Shown here: positions 8,462 through 17,734 of the stretch, piece after piece
Position numbering within the stretch: position 1 is the first letter of the stretch
Layout of the letters: the number at the start of each line of letters is the position of its first letter
Source: Bradyrhizobium sp. 1
GTDB taxonomy: Bacteria; Pseudomonadota; Alphaproteobacteria; Rhizobiales; Xanthobacteraceae
Length of the DNA: 41,885 bases
NCBI RefSeq assembly: GCF_023073315.1
Contig: NZ_JADPJH010000011.1
Span: 613,958-655,842, forward strand
Reading direction: 5' to 3'
Made by a program: the position numbers and the translations under genes
Notes under the pieces: generated by a model
The model's input: the letters and a program-made list of their open reading frames with translations, nothing else
Told to the model about the DNA's origin: nothing
Databases searched by the model: none

Positions 8462-9697
8462 ATGGCCGCGTATGGTCTCTACACGCACATCGCCTCGAAC
8501 AAGTTTCGTTCGATGCTGCTGCTCGCCGGCCTGTTCGCGCTGGTCTATGTGCTGGTCTATGCCGGCGCACTGGTCGCCGAAGTCGTCATCAACGGCAATG
8601 AGACCGTCGTCTACTATCTGAGCCGCGCCTTCTATGATCTGAGGGTCGCCGCCCCGGTTGCGACGGTCGCGGCGGCGGTCTGGATCGTGATCGCCTATTT
8701 CTTCCACCAGTCGATGATCGACGCGGTGACCGGCGGCCACGACGTCACCCGGCAGGAGGAGCCGCGGCTCTATAATCTTCTCGAAAATCTCTGCATCTCG
8801 CGCGGCATCGCCATGCCGAAGCTGAAGATCATGGACAGCCCGGCGCTGAACGCATTCGCGACCGGCCTCAATCCCAGGCAATATTCGGTCACCGTCACCA
8901 CTGGTCTCCTGAAGGCGCTGGACGACAAGGAGATCGAGGCGGTGCTGGGCCACGAGCTGACCCACATCAAGAACGGCGACGTGCAGCTGATGGTGGTCGC
9001 CGTCATCATCGCCGGCGTGGTCGGTTTCTTCGGCGAATTGTTCTTCCGCCTGTTCACTAATTTCAGCTGGAGCTCGGGTGGCGGCTCGTGGTCGTCGGGC
9101 TCCTCCTCGTCGTCGCGATCGTCCTCGTCATCGAGCGACAGCAAGAGCTCCGGCGGCGGCGCGGTCATCGTCATCATCATCGCGGTCGTGCTGATCGTGG
9201 TGGCCTGGCTGATGTCGCAGGTGGTGAAGCTCGCTTTGTCCCGTTCGCGCGAATATCTCGCCGACGCCGGCTCCGTCGAGTTGACGAAAGACCCCGACGC
9301 CATGATCTCGGCCCTGCGCAAAATCGAGAACCGCGGCGAGCTGCCGGGTGCGACCTCGGCGGTGATGGAGCTGTGCGTCGACAATCCGCGCGAGGGCTTT
9401 GCCGATTTGTTCGCGACCCACCCGTCGGTGCAGTCCCGCGTCGACGCGCTGGTCAAGTTCGCGGGCGGCCATGATTCCGGTCCGCTGCCGCCGCCCGGCT
9501 ATGAGACGGAACAACCCGCAACGGAAGAGCCCGACGCACAGGCCAACCAGCAGGACACCCCGCCTTCGCTGCCGCAAGGTCCGTGGAACGATGCAGGCAG
9601 CCGGGCAAATCCGCCGCCGGTACCCGCGCCCAGCCGCTCAGGGACCGCAGCCGCCAATCCGATAGGCAATCCCATGGGTCCTTGGGGCCGCCACTAA
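8462..9697 (+). CDS. M48 family membrane metallopeptidase
   Basis: This 411-residue HtpX-like zinc protease has two N-terminal membrane segments (about residues 17-42 and 64-82). The zinc site is HELTH at 164-168, and the downstream Glu ligand lies in SREYLADAGSVEL. A third and fourth hydrophobic segment flank an unusual Ser/Gly-rich low-complexity stretch around residues 203-240. The C terminus is Pro-rich and probably disordered. M48 proteases degrade damaged membrane proteins. Pairing with LemA 33 bp upstream suggests a joint envelope quality-control role, which is inference. Confidence 0.92.
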   Translation: MAAYGLYTHIASNKFRSMLLLAGLFALVYVLVYAGALVAEVVINGNETVVYYLSRAFYDLRVAAPVATVAAAVWIVIAYFFHQSMIDAVTGGHDVTRQEEPRLYNLLENLCISRGIAMPKLKIMDSPALNAFATGLNPRQYSVTVTTGLLKALDDKEIEAVLGHELTHIKNGDVQLMVVAVIIAGVVGFFGELFFRLFTNFSWSSGGGSWSSGSSSSSRSSSSSSDSKSSGGGAVIVIIIAVVLIVVAWLMSQVVKLALSRSREYLADAGSVELTKDPDAMISALRKIENRGELPGATSAVMELCVDNPREGFADLFATHPSVQSRVDALVKFAGGHDSGPLPPPGYETEQPATEEPDAQANQQDTPPSLPQGPWNDAGSRANPPPVPAPSRSGTAAANPIGNPMGPWGRH

Positions 9698-9901
9698 GCG
9701 TGCGATCCGCCGTACCTTGCGGCCGGTTTCGCAGCGATCGGGAAAAACCTCGGGAATTGCCGCAACCGCGGGCCGAGGATTTGAATTCTCCCTTGTTTCT
9801 GCCATGTTCGCGCCCAACAGCAGACTTGGGACATCCTGGGACATCGATTTGGGGCCCGGCCGATTGCAGCCTGCAATCGGAGGGCGCGTTAGGGGACAGC
9901 A
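9698..9901. other. Intergenic region with no recognised feature
   Basis: No open frame with coding character was seen in these 204 bp. They presumably hold the promoter of the ParA-like pair. A good ribosome site (AGGGGA) lies just before the ATG at 9902. Confidence 0.5.
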
Positions 9902-10651
9902 ATGGCAAAGCCGGCAGTGGTTGTGGTGGGCGCGGACAAGGGCGGGGTCGGCAAGACCACGGTCTCGCGCACCCTGCTCGATTATTTTTCCGCCAACAAC
10001 GTGCCGACCCGCGCCTTCGACACGGAATCGCCGCGCGGAACGCTGAAGCGCTTCCACCCTGATATCACCGAGATCGTCGACATGACGACGACCTCGGACC
10101 AGATGAAGATCTTCGACACGCTCAACGCGACAAGCCCGTCGGTGACCGTGATCGACGTCCGCGCCGGCCTGCTCTCGCCGGCGCTGGCCTCCTTGCGCGA
10201 CATCGGTTTCCTCGACGCCGCCAAGGCCGGCCAGATCACCTTTGCCGTGTTCCACATCCTGGGACCTTCGATCGCCTCGCTCGACGAGATCGCCGAGACC
10301 GCAGGCTTCATGACCGGCGCAAAATATTTCCTGGTGAAGAACTTCATCAACGACACCCAGTTCTTCCAGTGGGACCAGGCGACCTATAATTCCTATTTCC
10401 ACCGCATCAAGGATGCTACCGAGCTGACCATCCCCAAGCTCAACGAAATGGCCTATGAGCAGGTCGAGGTGTCCTCGGTCCCGTTCCTGAAATTTGTCGC
10501 CAACAAGGGCATCAACGACGAGGCCGCCAACTACTCCTTCGTGCTGCGCGGTTATGTCCGGCATTGGCTTGCAAACGTCTGGAGCGAGTTCGACCGCATC
10601 CGGCTGACCGACATCGTCGGCTCCAAGTCCGCCACGCGCAGCGAAAAATAG
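9902..10651 (+). CDS. ParA/MinD-type P-loop ATPase of unknown role
   Basis: This 249-residue protein opens with a deviant Walker A, GADKGGVGKTT (residues 10-20), that has the signature Lys of ParA/MinD ATPases. The DTESPRGTL segment corresponds to switch I, and VIDVRAG to Walker B. It lacks an obvious DNA-binding domain, and no parB or parS-like repeat is adjacent. The second half (FFQWDQATYNSYFHRIKDA and onward) does not resemble plasmid ParA. A second P-loop protein follows after 62 bp, so the two may work together. Cargo-positioning ATPase is one possibility, but function is unknown. Confidence 0.8.
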   Translation: MAKPAVVVVGADKGGVGKTTVSRTLLDYFSANNVPTRAFDTESPRGTLKRFHPDITEIVDMTTTSDQMKIFDTLNATSPSVTVIDVRAGLLSPALASLRDIGFLDAAKAGQITFAVFHILGPSIASLDEIAETAGFMTGAKYFLVKNFINDTQFFQWDQATYNSYFHRIKDATELTIPKLNEMAYEQVEVSSVPFLKFVANKGINDEAANYSFVLRGYVRHWLANVWSEFDRIRLTDIVGSKSATRSEK

Positions 10652-10713
10652 TTGCGCAAGCCGGGCGGATACGGCTGGATTGGGCGGCAAGTTCGCTCAG
10701 ATAATAGTTCGTG

Positions 10714-11382
10714 ATGCCCGCGACACCTCTCTACATCATCTGCTCGCCCCGCCCGCAGGTCGGCAAGACCCTGCTGGCGCGGCTGTTGAGCGAATTTTTG
10801 CTGCTCAAGAACGGCAACGTCACGGCCTTCGATGTCAATCTGAAGGAACCGTCGCTGCTCGACTATCTGCCAAAGATCACCGAGACCGCCGACGTCATCG
10901 ACACCTACGGCAAAATGCAGCTGATGGATCGCGTCATCGTCGATGACGGCCTTGCCAAGGTGATCGACCTCGGCTTCCACGCCTTCGACGAGTTCTTCAA
11001 GATGACCGACGAGATCGGCCTGCTGAAGGAAGCGGCACGCCGCCACGTCGCGCCGATGATCATGTTCGTCGCCGATACCGACCGCGTCTCGACCCGCGCC
11101 CACGAGATGCTGCGCGACCAGATCCCGCGGATGAACTTGATCACCGTGGACAACGAACACATCGTGCGCGGCGAGCTGCCGGCCGTGATGGCCGCCGGGC
11201 GCGTATTCCGCCTCCCCGCCCTGCCCGGCTTCCTGAAGACCTATGTCGACCGCCAAAACTTCTCCTTCACCGGCTATCTGCGCCAGGAGAAGGACGCCTC
11301 TACCGAGCTGCACCAATGGACCCGGCGCAATTACCTCGCCTTCCGGGAGCTCGAGCTCAGCCTGATCCTGCAGCGGTCGTAA
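10714..11382 (+). CDS. Second P-loop NTPase of the tandem pair, unknown function
   Basis: This 222-residue protein starts at the ATG at 10714; GTG at 10711 is an alternative. Its N terminus, YIICSPRPQVGKTLLARLL, resembles a Walker A with PQVGKT at 14-19 but lacks the ParA signature Lys. AFDVNLKEPSLLDYLP takes the place of the ParA switch region, and MIMFVADTDRV is a central hydrophobic strand. It shares overall order with the preceding ATPase (a short N-terminal P-loop, a target-like Asp segment, a C-terminal helical part ending in RNYLAF), so an ancient duplication is possible. I do not recognise its function. Confidence 0.75.
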   Translation: MPATPLYIICSPRPQVGKTLLARLLSEFLLLKNGNVTAFDVNLKEPSLLDYLPKITETADVIDTYGKMQLMDRVIVDDGLAKVIDLGFHAFDEFFKMTDEIGLLKEAARRHVAPMIMFVADTDRVSTRAHEMLRDQIPRMNLITVDNEHIVRGELPAVMAAGRVFRLPALPGFLKTYVDRQNFSFTGYLRQEKDASTELHQWTRRNYLAFRELELSLILQRS

Positions 11383-11465
11383 AATATTTTACCCGGATGA
11401 TATTGACCTGAGGTCCCCACTGCCGTTACTGAGCTTTCGCAACAGGGTTCCTCAGCAAGGCCACC

Positions 11466-11798
11466 GTGGGTATCGACCGGAAAGCAGCGACCGCCGCCTA
11501 CAAGGAGCGGAAGACCATCGCGGGCATCTACGTTGTCCGCTGCACGGCCTCGGGCGAGGCCTGGGTCGGCCAGGCGCCGAACCTGGAGACGATCCAGAAC
11601 CGGATCTGGTTCTCGCTCCGCCAGGGCAGCCACACCTGCCACAGCCTCCAGGCCGCCTGGACCACGCATGGCGAGGCAGGCCTGACCTTTGGCGAATGCG
11701 AGCGTCTGGAGGATGAGAAGACCGCATATGTCAGGAACGCGCTGTTGAAGGAGCGCGTGCTGCATTGGCGGACTGAACTGAAGGCCGAGGCGATCTGA
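11466..11798 (+). CDS. Small GIY-YIG domain protein
   Basis: This 110-residue single-domain protein starts at a GTG at 11466. GIYVVRCTASGEAWVGQAPNL matches the GIY...YIG core, with WVG replacing YIG. A conserved-type Arg lies in NRIWFSLRQGSH and a Glu in LTFGECERLE, as in GIY-YIG nucleases. There is no DNA-binding module, so it is either a minimal nuclease or a degenerate relative. It lies between the ATPase pair and the convergent apt gene, five bases past whose stop it ends. Confidence 0.8.
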   Translation: MGIDRKAATAAYKERKTIAGIYVVRCTASGEAWVGQAPNLETIQNRIWFSLRQGSHTCHSLQAAWTTHGEAGLTFGECERLEDEKTAYVRNALLKERVLHWRTELKAEAI

Positions 11799-11803
11799 CG
11801 CTC

Positions 11804-12343
11804 TCAGTGGCCGTCGAACGTCATCAGCGTGCGCACCGGCACGTCCATGGCGCGCAGCTTGGCGGCGCCGCCGAGCTCGGGCAGGTCGATGATGAAGCAG
11901 GCCGCGACCACGTTGGCGCCGATCTGGCGCAGCAGTTTAACTGCGCCTTCTGCGGTGCCGCCGGTGGCGATGAGATCATCGACCAGGATCACGCGCTCGC
12001 CGGGCGAGATGGCGTCGACATGCATCTCCATCTCGTCGATGCCGTATTCGAGCGAGTAAGCGATTCGCACGGTGGTGTGCGGCAGCTTGCCCTTCTTGCG
12101 GATCGGCACGAAGCCGGCGGAGAGCTGATGCGCCACCGCGCCGCCGATGATGAAGCCGCGCGCCTCCATGCCCGCGACCTTGTCGATCTTGTTGCCGGCC
12201 CAGGGATTGACGAGCTCGTCGACCGCACGGCGAAACGCGCGGGCGTCCGCGAGCAAGGTCGTGATGTCGCGGAACATGATCCCCGGCTTGGGATAGTCGG
12301 GGATAGCGCGGACGCTCGCCTTCAGATCGTGGTCCAAGGTCAT
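11804..12343 (-). CDS. apt: Adenine phosphoribosyltransferase
   Basis: This purine-salvage enzyme converts adenine and PRPP to AMP. At 179 residues it has normal length. The PRPP-binding loop is [14 protein letters not shown] (about residues 119-132). The N-terminal part shows [17 protein letters not shown], a clear Apt hallmark, and the middle shows [11 protein letters not shown]. It lies 9 bp downstream of trpE(G) on the same strand, so read-through from the trp promoter is plausible. PRPP use links the two loosely. Confidence 0.96.
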   Translation of the reverse strand: MTLDHDLKASVRAIPDYPKPGIMFRDITTLLADARAFRRAVDELVNPWAGNKIDKVAGMEARGFIIGGAVAHQLSAGFVPIRKKGKLPHTTVRIAYSLEYGIDEMEMHVDAISPGERVILVDDLIATGGTAEGAVKLLRQIGANVVAACFIIDLPELGGAAKLRAMDVPVRTLMTFDGH

Positions 12344-12352
12344 CGGTGCCTC

Positions 12353-14518
12353 TCAATCAACGCGCGCATCCAGCCGGAAGGCGTTTTCTACAATACGCAG
12401 ACCCACCTCATTGCCGAGCGACATCAGCGATTCCGGGTGGAATTGCACGCCGGCAACCGGCAGGGTCTTGTGCTCCAGCGCCATGGCGATGCCGTCCTCG
12501 GTGCTGGCCGTAACGGACAGAACCTCCGGCATGCTGTCGCGCTCGACGAAGAGCGAGTGATAGCGGCCGATCACGATCTCGTTCGGCAGATTGCGCATCA
12601 GCCGTCCGCCGCGGACCTGCACCCGCGAGGGCCGGCCGTGGGCGGGATGCGTGAGCTGCCCGAGCTCGCCGCCGAAATATTCGCCGATCGCCTGCACGCC
12701 GAGGCAGACGCCGAACACGGGCAGCTTCTTCTCCAGCGCCGCATCGATCGTCTTCTTGATCCCGAAATCCTCCGGGCGTCCCGGACCGGGCGACAGCACC
12801 AGCAAGTCCCATGTCTTTCGCTTGAGCATGTCGAGCGCATGCACATGGCGGACCACGGTGACGTCGGCGCCGACCTGGCGGAAATAATCGGCGAGCATGT
12901 GCACAAAGCTGTCGTCGTGGTCGATCAGCAGCACCTGCTTGCCCGAACCGGTCGCATCGGGCGCGAAGGTCGACAGCGGTTTTGGCGGATCGCCGCGCAG
13001 CGCCTGGAACAGCGCGGCAGCCTTGACCTGGCACTCGCGGTCTTCGGCGGCGGGATCTGAATCGAACAGGCAGGTCGCGCCGACGCGCACTTCGGCGAGA
13101 CCATTCTTCATGCGGATGGTGCGGATGGTGAGGCCGGTGTTGATGCTGCCATCAAAGTTCACCGCGCCGATCGCGCCGGCATACCAACGCCGCGGCGAGC
13201 GCTCATGATCCTCGACGAACTGCATCGCCCACAGTTTTGGCGCGCCTGTCACGGTCACGGCCCAGGCATGGGTCAGGAAGGCATCGAGCGCATCGAAGCC
13301 CGGGCGCAGCATGCCCTCGACGTGATCGACCGTGTGGAAGAGCTTTGAGTAGGTCTCGATCTGCCGCCGCGCCAGCACCTTGATCGTGCCGGGGACGCAG
13401 ACGCGCGCCTTGTCGTTGCGGTCGACGTCGGTGCACATGTTGAGCTCGAACTCGTCCTTCTCCGAGTTCAGGAGCTGGCGGATCTGCTCGGCGTCGCCGA
13501 TCGCATCGCTGCCGCGCGCGATCGTGCCCGAGATCGGACACGTCTCGACGCGGCGCCCGTCGGAGCGCACGAACATTTCGGGCGAGGCAGAGACGAGGAA
13601 TTCGCCCTCGCCGAGATTCATCAGCGCGCCGTAGGGCGACGGGTTGATGACGCAGAGCCGCTGGAACACTTCGGCCGGCGAGCGCTCGCAGGGCTCGGCG
13701 AACAGCTGGCCCGGCACGGCTTCAAAAAGATCGCCGCGTGCAAAGGCCGCGCGCGCAGTCTCGACGGTCGCCTGATATTCGCCGGGCGCGTGATCGGCAA
13801 AACCCTGGCGCGGCGTCTTGTGGTACGGGCTCTCGGCGGTCTCGTGCGGCAGGCCCACGGTGGATTGGCCCTTCCAGGCGAAATCGTAAGTGAGCACCAC
13901 GCCGCGGCCGGTGGCGCGGTCGTAAGCGAGCAGGCGATCGGGCACATAGAGCACGATGTCGCGCTGGTCGCTCTCTCGCGCGCGCTTCTGCACGATGTCC
14001 TCGATCTGGAACACGAGATCGTAGGCGAAGGCGCCGAACAGGCCGAGCAGCCCGTCGTCATTGGCGGAGAAGGCGGCGACGAGATCGCGCACCAGCGACA
14101 TCACGCTGGCACGCCGCGTGCGCTGGTCTTCCTCGATCGGCGCCTCGCCGCGGATGATGTGACCGGCCAGGCGCGTGGCGCTCTTGTCGGAGATCACGAC
14201 GCAGGGCTCGCGCAGGACATCAGCGAGGAAGGCGATCAGCACCTGGCCGCGCGCGTTCAGCGCCTCCAGCTTGAAATTGATGCCTGTGGTCTCGAGCTTG
14301 AGCGGCGGATCGGAGAAGCCGAGGTCAAAGCTCTCGTAGCGGCCGGGCACGGTCGTGCCTGACGACAGCACCACGCCGCGGCGCCGGTCGAGCAGGTTGA
14401 TGAGGTCGTCGAGCCGGTTGGCGCCGCCGGTAAACTGCTCCGCCACGCGCGTGATCGCGAGACCGCCGCGGGTCACGTAATCGCTTCGGGCCGGGAGGGC
14501 AAAGACTGTCCTGTTCAT
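12353..14518 (-). CDS. trpE(G): Fused anthranilate synthase TrpE(G)
   Basis: This enzyme catalyses the first committed step of tryptophan synthesis, chorismate plus glutamine to anthranilate. At 721 residues it fuses the TrpE synthase part (about 1-510) to a glutamine amidotransferase TrpG part (about 530-715), as known from rhizobia. The TrpE part shows CPISGTIARG and the chorismate-binding end SINTGLTIRTI. In TrpG the nucleophile Cys is in FGVCLGVQAIGEYFGG and the His/Glu pair in VQFHPESLMS. A leader with tandem Trp codons and terminator/antiterminator hairpins precedes it (14558-14717), so it is very likely controlled by attenuation. Confidence 0.97.
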   Translation of the reverse strand: MNRTVFALPARSDYVTRGGLAITRVAEQFTGGANRLDDLINLLDRRRGVVLSSGTTVPGRYESFDLGFSDPPLKLETTGINFKLEALNARGQVLIAFLADVLREPCVVISDKSATRLAGHIIRGEAPIEEDQRTRRASVMSLVRDLVAAFSANDDGLLGLFGAFAYDLVFQIEDIVQKRARESDQRDIVLYVPDRLLAYDRATGRGVVLTYDFAWKGQSTVGLPHETAESPYHKTPRQGFADHAPGEYQATVETARAAFARGDLFEAVPGQLFAEPCERSPAEVFQRLCVINPSPYGALMNLGEGEFLVSASPEMFVRSDGRRVETCPISGTIARGSDAIGDAEQIRQLLNSEKDEFELNMCTDVDRNDKARVCVPGTIKVLARRQIETYSKLFHTVDHVEGMLRPGFDALDAFLTHAWAVTVTGAPKLWAMQFVEDHERSPRRWYAGAIGAVNFDGSINTGLTIRTIRMKNGLAEVRVGATCLFDSDPAAEDRECQVKAAALFQALRGDPPKPLSTFAPDATGSGKQVLLIDHDDSFVHMLADYFRQVGADVTVVRHVHALDMLKRKTWDLLVLSPGPGRPEDFGIKKTIDAALEKKLPVFGVCLGVQAIGEYFGGELGQLTHPAHGRPSRVQVRGGRLMRNLPNEIVIGRYHSLFVERDSMPEVLSVTASTEDGIAMALEHKTLPVAGVQFHPESLMSLGNEVGLRIVENAFRLDARVD

Positions 14519-14557
14519 GTGGTCCTCTTACGAAACTTGCCGAGGGAACGCCACACA

Positions 14558-14643
14558 GGACAAACGATCAGGCCGCCGCACTGCGTGGGCGACCTCAGAC
14601 GATTTTGGGAGAATAAATCGCACCGGCCACCTCTTAGGAGGTG
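14558..14643 (-). promoter_or_regulatory. trp attenuator: alternative hairpins upstream of trpE(G)
   Basis: Reading the minus strand, CACCTC-CTAA-GAGGTG (14643-14628) forms hairpin 1:2 overlapping the leader stop. GGTGGCC (14631-14625, strand 2) can instead pair with GGTCGCC (14594-14588, strand 3), allowing two G-U pairs, as an antiterminator. GGTCGCC can also pair with GGCGGCC (14577-14571, strand 4), one G-U pair, as a terminator hairpin followed by TGATCGTTTG. This is the classic trp attenuation layout. The T-run is short, so strength is uncertain. Confidence 0.82.
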
Positions 14644-14681
14644 CGCCACCAAAGACGGGATGGGCGGGCTGCGGTGCTCAT
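14634..14681 (-). CDS. trpL: trpL leader peptide with tandem Trp codons
   Basis: This 15-codon reading frame encodes MSTAARPSRLWWRTS and then TAA. The two adjacent TGG codons (14651-14646) lie just before the 1:2 hairpin, as needed for ribosome stalling to sense charged tRNA-Trp. Its position 115 bp before trpE(G) and its length match trpL peptides of rhizobia. In Sinorhizobium the released leader RNA and peptide also act in trans; whether that holds here is unknown. No strong ribosome site is seen. The predicted transcript start falls on the A of the ATG, so the mRNA may be leaderless. Confidence 0.85.
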   Translation of the reverse strand: MSTAARPSRLWWRTS

Positions 14682-14688
14682 GGGCGGA

Positions 14689-14717
14689 TACTCACCATGG
14701 CGCGGGGACGGCGTCAA
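14689..14717 (-). promoter_or_regulatory. Putative trp promoter
   Basis: TTGACG (14717-14712) and TGAGTA (14694-14689) are separated by 17 bases on the minus strand. The -10 box ends 7 bases before the trpL ATG, which would place the transcript start at or next to the start codon. Confidence 0.55.
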
Positions 14718-14740
14718 GATGCCCGCGAACTGCGGTAGCC

Positions 14741-14768
14741 CCGGATGGAGCGGAGCGCAATCCGCCCT
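14741..14768. repeat. Short intergenic inverted repeat remnant
   Basis: CGGATGGAGCGGAGCGCAAT followed by CCGCCCTAC resembles, from memory, the CGGATT..AATCCG repeat units common in Bradyrhizobium genomes. A related remnant with AATCCGCCCTAA lies near 35606. Copy number cannot be assessed here. Confidence 0.4.
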
Positions 14769-14776
14769 ACGAGCAA

Positions 14777-15451
14777 CTACCCCAGATGCTTCCGGAAAAA
14801 CTCCGTCGCCCGGCCCCAGGCGAGTTCGGCGGCTTCGCGGTCGTGCACGGCCTGGCGCTGCTCGTTGACGAAGGCGTGTTCGGCGTCATAGCGGAACAGC
14901 TCGAGCGACTTGCCGGCGGCCTTCATGCCTTTTTCGAAACCGTTGACCAGCTCCGGCGTGCACCAATCGTCCTTGTTGGCGAAATGGGCCTGCAGCGGGA
15001 TCTTGACGTCGGCGGGCTTGGCGGCCTGCTCCGGCGGGATGCCGTAGAACACGACGCCGGCCGCGAGCTCCGGCACATGCACCGAGCCGATGATGGTGAC
15101 GGCGCCGCCGAGGCAGAAGCCTGTCAGCCCGACCTTGGCGCCGTTGCGCGACAGATATTGCGTGGCGCCGCGCACGGTCTGGGTGGTGGCGTCCATGAAG
15201 TCGAGCGAGTTCATCTCTTTGCCGGCCGCGTCGGTGTCGTGATACGGCACCACCTTGCCCTTGTAGAGATCGGGCGCCAGCGCATCGAAGCCGGCCAGCG
15301 CGAAGCGGTCGCACAGGCCCTTGATCTGGTCCGACAGGCCCCACCATTCCTGGATCACGACCACGCCCGGCGCGTTGCCGCGCGCGGCGTTGGCGAGATA
15401 GCCCGAGGCGTCCTTGCCGTCCGGGCGCTTGAAGGTGATGGCGGTTCCCAT
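14777..15451 (-). CDS. Dienelactone hydrolase family protein
   Basis: This 224-residue alpha/beta hydrolase starts at the ATG at 15451, giving MGTAITFKRPDG. The open frame runs further upstream, but those residues lack family character. The catalytic triad is visible: Cys113 in GFCLGG, Asp161 or 162 in NKDDWC, and His192 in AEHAF. Glu35 in QEWWG matches the Glu that shields the Cys in dienelactone hydrolase. Such enzymes hydrolyse dienelactones from chlorocatechol breakdown, but many are general esterases. No aromatic catabolism genes are adjacent, so the substrate is unknown. Confidence 0.9.
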   Translation of the reverse strand: MGTAITFKRPDGKDASGYLANAARGNAPGVVVIQEWWGLSDQIKGLCDRFALAGFDALAPDLYKGKVVPYHDTDAAGKEMNSLDFMDATTQTVRGATQYLSRNGAKVGLTGFCLGGAVTIIGSVHVPELAAGVVFYGIPPEQAAKPADVKIPLQAHFANKDDWCTPELVNGFEKGMKAAGKSLELFRYDAEHAFVNEQRQAVHDREAAELAWGRATEFFRKHLG

Positions 15452-15550
15452 GGTGTCCTCCGATGAGTTTCTGGGCGAGCGGTTGAAGGTATTTTGGCGG
15501 GTGAGCGAGCAATAGGCAATCGCACCAAACAACACACGCGCGTGTGCAAC

Positions 15551-15572
15551 AAAAAAGCCCCCTTGCGGGGGC
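15551..15572 (-). terminator. Intrinsic terminator downstream of fbcH
   Basis: On the minus strand GCCCCC and GGGGGC form a perfect 6-bp stem with a 4-base loop, followed by six T residues (15556-15551). It lies about 27 bp after the fbcH stop and ends the fbcF-fbcH transcript. Confidence 0.88.
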
Positions 15573-15599
15573 TTCTTCAACTGTCTCGCCTCACACCGC

Positions 15600-17672
15600 T
15601 CAGTGCGAGTCGGCCCAGACCTTCTTCTTGGTGAAGTACATCAGGCCCGCGAAGATGATCAGGAAGATGAAGACCTGGAAGCCTATGCGCTTGCGCGCTT
15701 CCATGTGCGGCTCGGCGGTCCACATCAGGAATGTGGTGACGTCCTTGGCATATTGCGCGACCGTCGCCGGCGAGCCGTCATCGTAGGTCACCTGGCCGTC
15801 GCTGAGCGGCTTCGGCATCTTGATGGCGTGGCCCGGGAAGTACTTGTTGTAGTACGAGCCCTCGGGGATGGTCACGCCTTCGGGGACCTTCTCCTCAAAA
15901 CCCTGAAGCACCGCCGCGACGTAGTCGGGGCCCTGCTCCTGGTACTGAGTGAAGAAGTCGAAGATGAACCAGGGGAAGCCGCGGCCGTAGGAGCGCGCCT
16001 TGGTGATCAGCGACAGATCGGGCGGCGCTGCGCCGCCGTTCGCCGCACGGGCAGCCTGCTCGTTCGGGAACGGCGACGGGAAGTAGTCCGCCGGCCGGCC
16101 GGGGCGCTCGAACATGTCACCCGCATCGTTCGGGCCGTCCTTGATCTTGTAGTCGGAGGCGAACGCCGTCGCCTGCGCCACCGAGTAGCCGGGTCCGCCG
16201 GCTTCCGCGAGGTTGCGGAAGGCGACGTAAGACAGGCCATGGCAGCTTGAGCAGACCTCCTTGTAGACCTTCAGGCCGCGCTGGAGCGCGCCGCGGTCAT
16301 AATGGCCGAAAGGGCCGGCGAACGACCATTTGTTGCCCGGCGGCCTGGTGCCGCCCTCCTCGGCGCGTGCGTCGCCGGCCGAGCCTGCAAACAACGCGCC
16401 TGCCAGGGCAAGCACGATCGCGGTCGAAACCATCGGCGTGGACCTGCTCCCGGTCTTGGCCAGGACCGCATCCGAGATCGAGTTCGGCACCGGCCGCGGC
16501 TTCTCGATGCGCGAGAGCAGCGGCAGCACGATCAGGAAGTAGGCGAAATAGCAGAACGTCAGGACCCGGCCGGCGATCACATAGATGCCTTCCGGCGGCT
16601 GCGCGCCGAGATAGCCGAGCAGGATGCAGACCGCGACGAAGATCCAGAAGAACTGCTTGGCCAGCGGCCGGTACTTCGACGATTTGGTCTTGGCGGCATC
16701 GAGCCAGGGCAGGAAGCACAGGATGATGATCGCCGAGAACATTCCGATCACGCCCGCGAGCTTGTTCGGGATCGAGCGCAGGATCGCGTAGAACGGCAGG
16801 TAATACCATTCCGGCACGATGTGCGGCGGCGTCACGCCCGGATTCGCCGGAATGTAGTTGTCGGCGTCGCCGAGATAGTTCGGCATGTAGAAGATGAACC
16901 AGGCGTAGAGCAGCAGGAAGCAGGCGACGCCAAAACCGTCCTTGACGGTCGCGTGCGGCGTGAACGGAACCGTGTCCTTTTCCGTCTTCGGCTCGACGCC
17001 ATCAGGGTTGTTCTGGCCGGCGACATGCAGCGCCCAGACGTGGAGCACGACGACGCCCGCGATCAGGAACGGCAGCAGATAGTGCAGCGAGAAGAAGCGG
17101 TTCAGCGTCGGGTTGCCGACCGAATAGCCGCCCCACAGCAGCGTCACGATGCTCTCGCCGACATAGGGAATCGCGGAGAACAGGTTGGTGATGACGGTGG
17201 CACCCCAGAAGCTCATCTGGCCCCAGGGGAGCACGTAGCCCATGAAGCCCGTCGCCATCATCAACAGGTAGATGATGACGCCGAGGATCCACAGCACCTC
17301 GCGCGGCTCCTTGTAGGAGCCGTAATAGAGGCCGCGCAGCATGTGGACATAGACGGCGAAGAAGAACATCGACGCGCCGCAGGCGTGCATGTTGCGCAGC
17401 AGCCAGCCGTAATTGACGTCACGGACCAGAAGCTCGACCGACTTGAAGGCGAGATCGGCATGCGGCGTGTAGTGCATCGCCAGGATCACGCCGGTCAGGA
17501 TCTGCATCCCGAGCATGAAGGAGAGGATGGCGCCGAAGGTCCACCAATAGTTCAGATTGCGCGGAGTGGGATAGACGACGAAGGAGGAATGGACGAGACC
17601 CATGATCGGCAGACGCCGCTCGATCCATTGCAGGGCCGGATTGCTCGGCTGGTAGTCGGATGGTCCGCTCAT
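15600..17672 (-). CDS. fbcH: Fused cytochrome b / cytochrome c1 of the bc1 complex
   Basis: This single 690-residue precursor carries both cytochrome b (about 1-400) and cytochrome c1 (about 413-690) of ubiquinol:cytochrome c reductase, an arrangement known from Bradyrhizobium. Haem b ligands are His96/His110/His197/His211. The Qo-site motif PEWY is at 287-290. An internal signal-peptide-like segment ([18 protein letters not shown], 411-433, then DARAEE) precedes c1 and would be cleaved to separate the proteins. Haem c binds at CSSCH (474-478), and a C-terminal anchor follows. The Rieske gene lies 62 bp upstream. Confidence 0.97.
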   Translation of the reverse strand: MSGPSDYQPSNPALQWIERRLPIMGLVHSSFVVYPTPRNLNYWWTFGAILSFMLGMQILTGVILAMHYTPHADLAFKSVELLVRDVNYGWLLRNMHACGASMFFFAVYVHMLRGLYYGSYKEPREVLWILGVIIYLLMMATGFMGYVLPWGQMSFWGATVITNLFSAIPYVGESIVTLLWGGYSVGNPTLNRFFSLHYLLPFLIAGVVVLHVWALHVAGQNNPDGVEPKTEKDTVPFTPHATVKDGFGVACFLLLYAWFIFYMPNYLGDADNYIPANPGVTPPHIVPEWYYLPFYAILRSIPNKLAGVIGMFSAIIILCFLPWLDAAKTKSSKYRPLAKQFFWIFVAVCILLGYLGAQPPEGIYVIAGRVLTFCYFAYFLIVLPLLSRIEKPRPVPNSISDAVLAKTGSRSTPMVSTAIVLALAGALFAGSAGDARAEEGGTRPPGNKWSFAGPFGHYDRGALQRGLKVYKEVCSSCHGLSYVAFRNLAEAGGPGYSVAQATAFASDYKIKDGPNDAGDMFERPGRPADYFPSPFPNEQAARAANGGAAPPDLSLITKARSYGRGFPWFIFDFFTQYQEQGPDYVAAVLQGFEEKVPEGVTIPEGSYYNKYFPGHAIKMPKPLSDGQVTYDDGSPATVAQYAKDVTTFLMWTAEPHMEARKRIGFQVFIFLIIFAGLMYFTKKKVWADSH

Positions 17673-17734
17673 GATGCGATCCTGAGGAAATAATACGACG
17701 AGACGGCGCGAAGCTTCGGACGAGGGGCCGAAAC

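Noticed and set aside
9080..9180. Ser-rich stretch in the M48 gene as a frameshift
   Set aside because: The frame stays open and the membrane segment and Glu ligand resume after it, so it is a low-complexity linker.
11807..13060. Plus-strand open frame of 417 codons
   Set aside because: It lies antisense to apt and trpE(G), both firmly identified.
16302..17693. Plus-strand open frame of 463 codons
   Set aside because: It is antisense to fbcH and rich in Arg/His/Asp, a mirror of membrane-protein codons.
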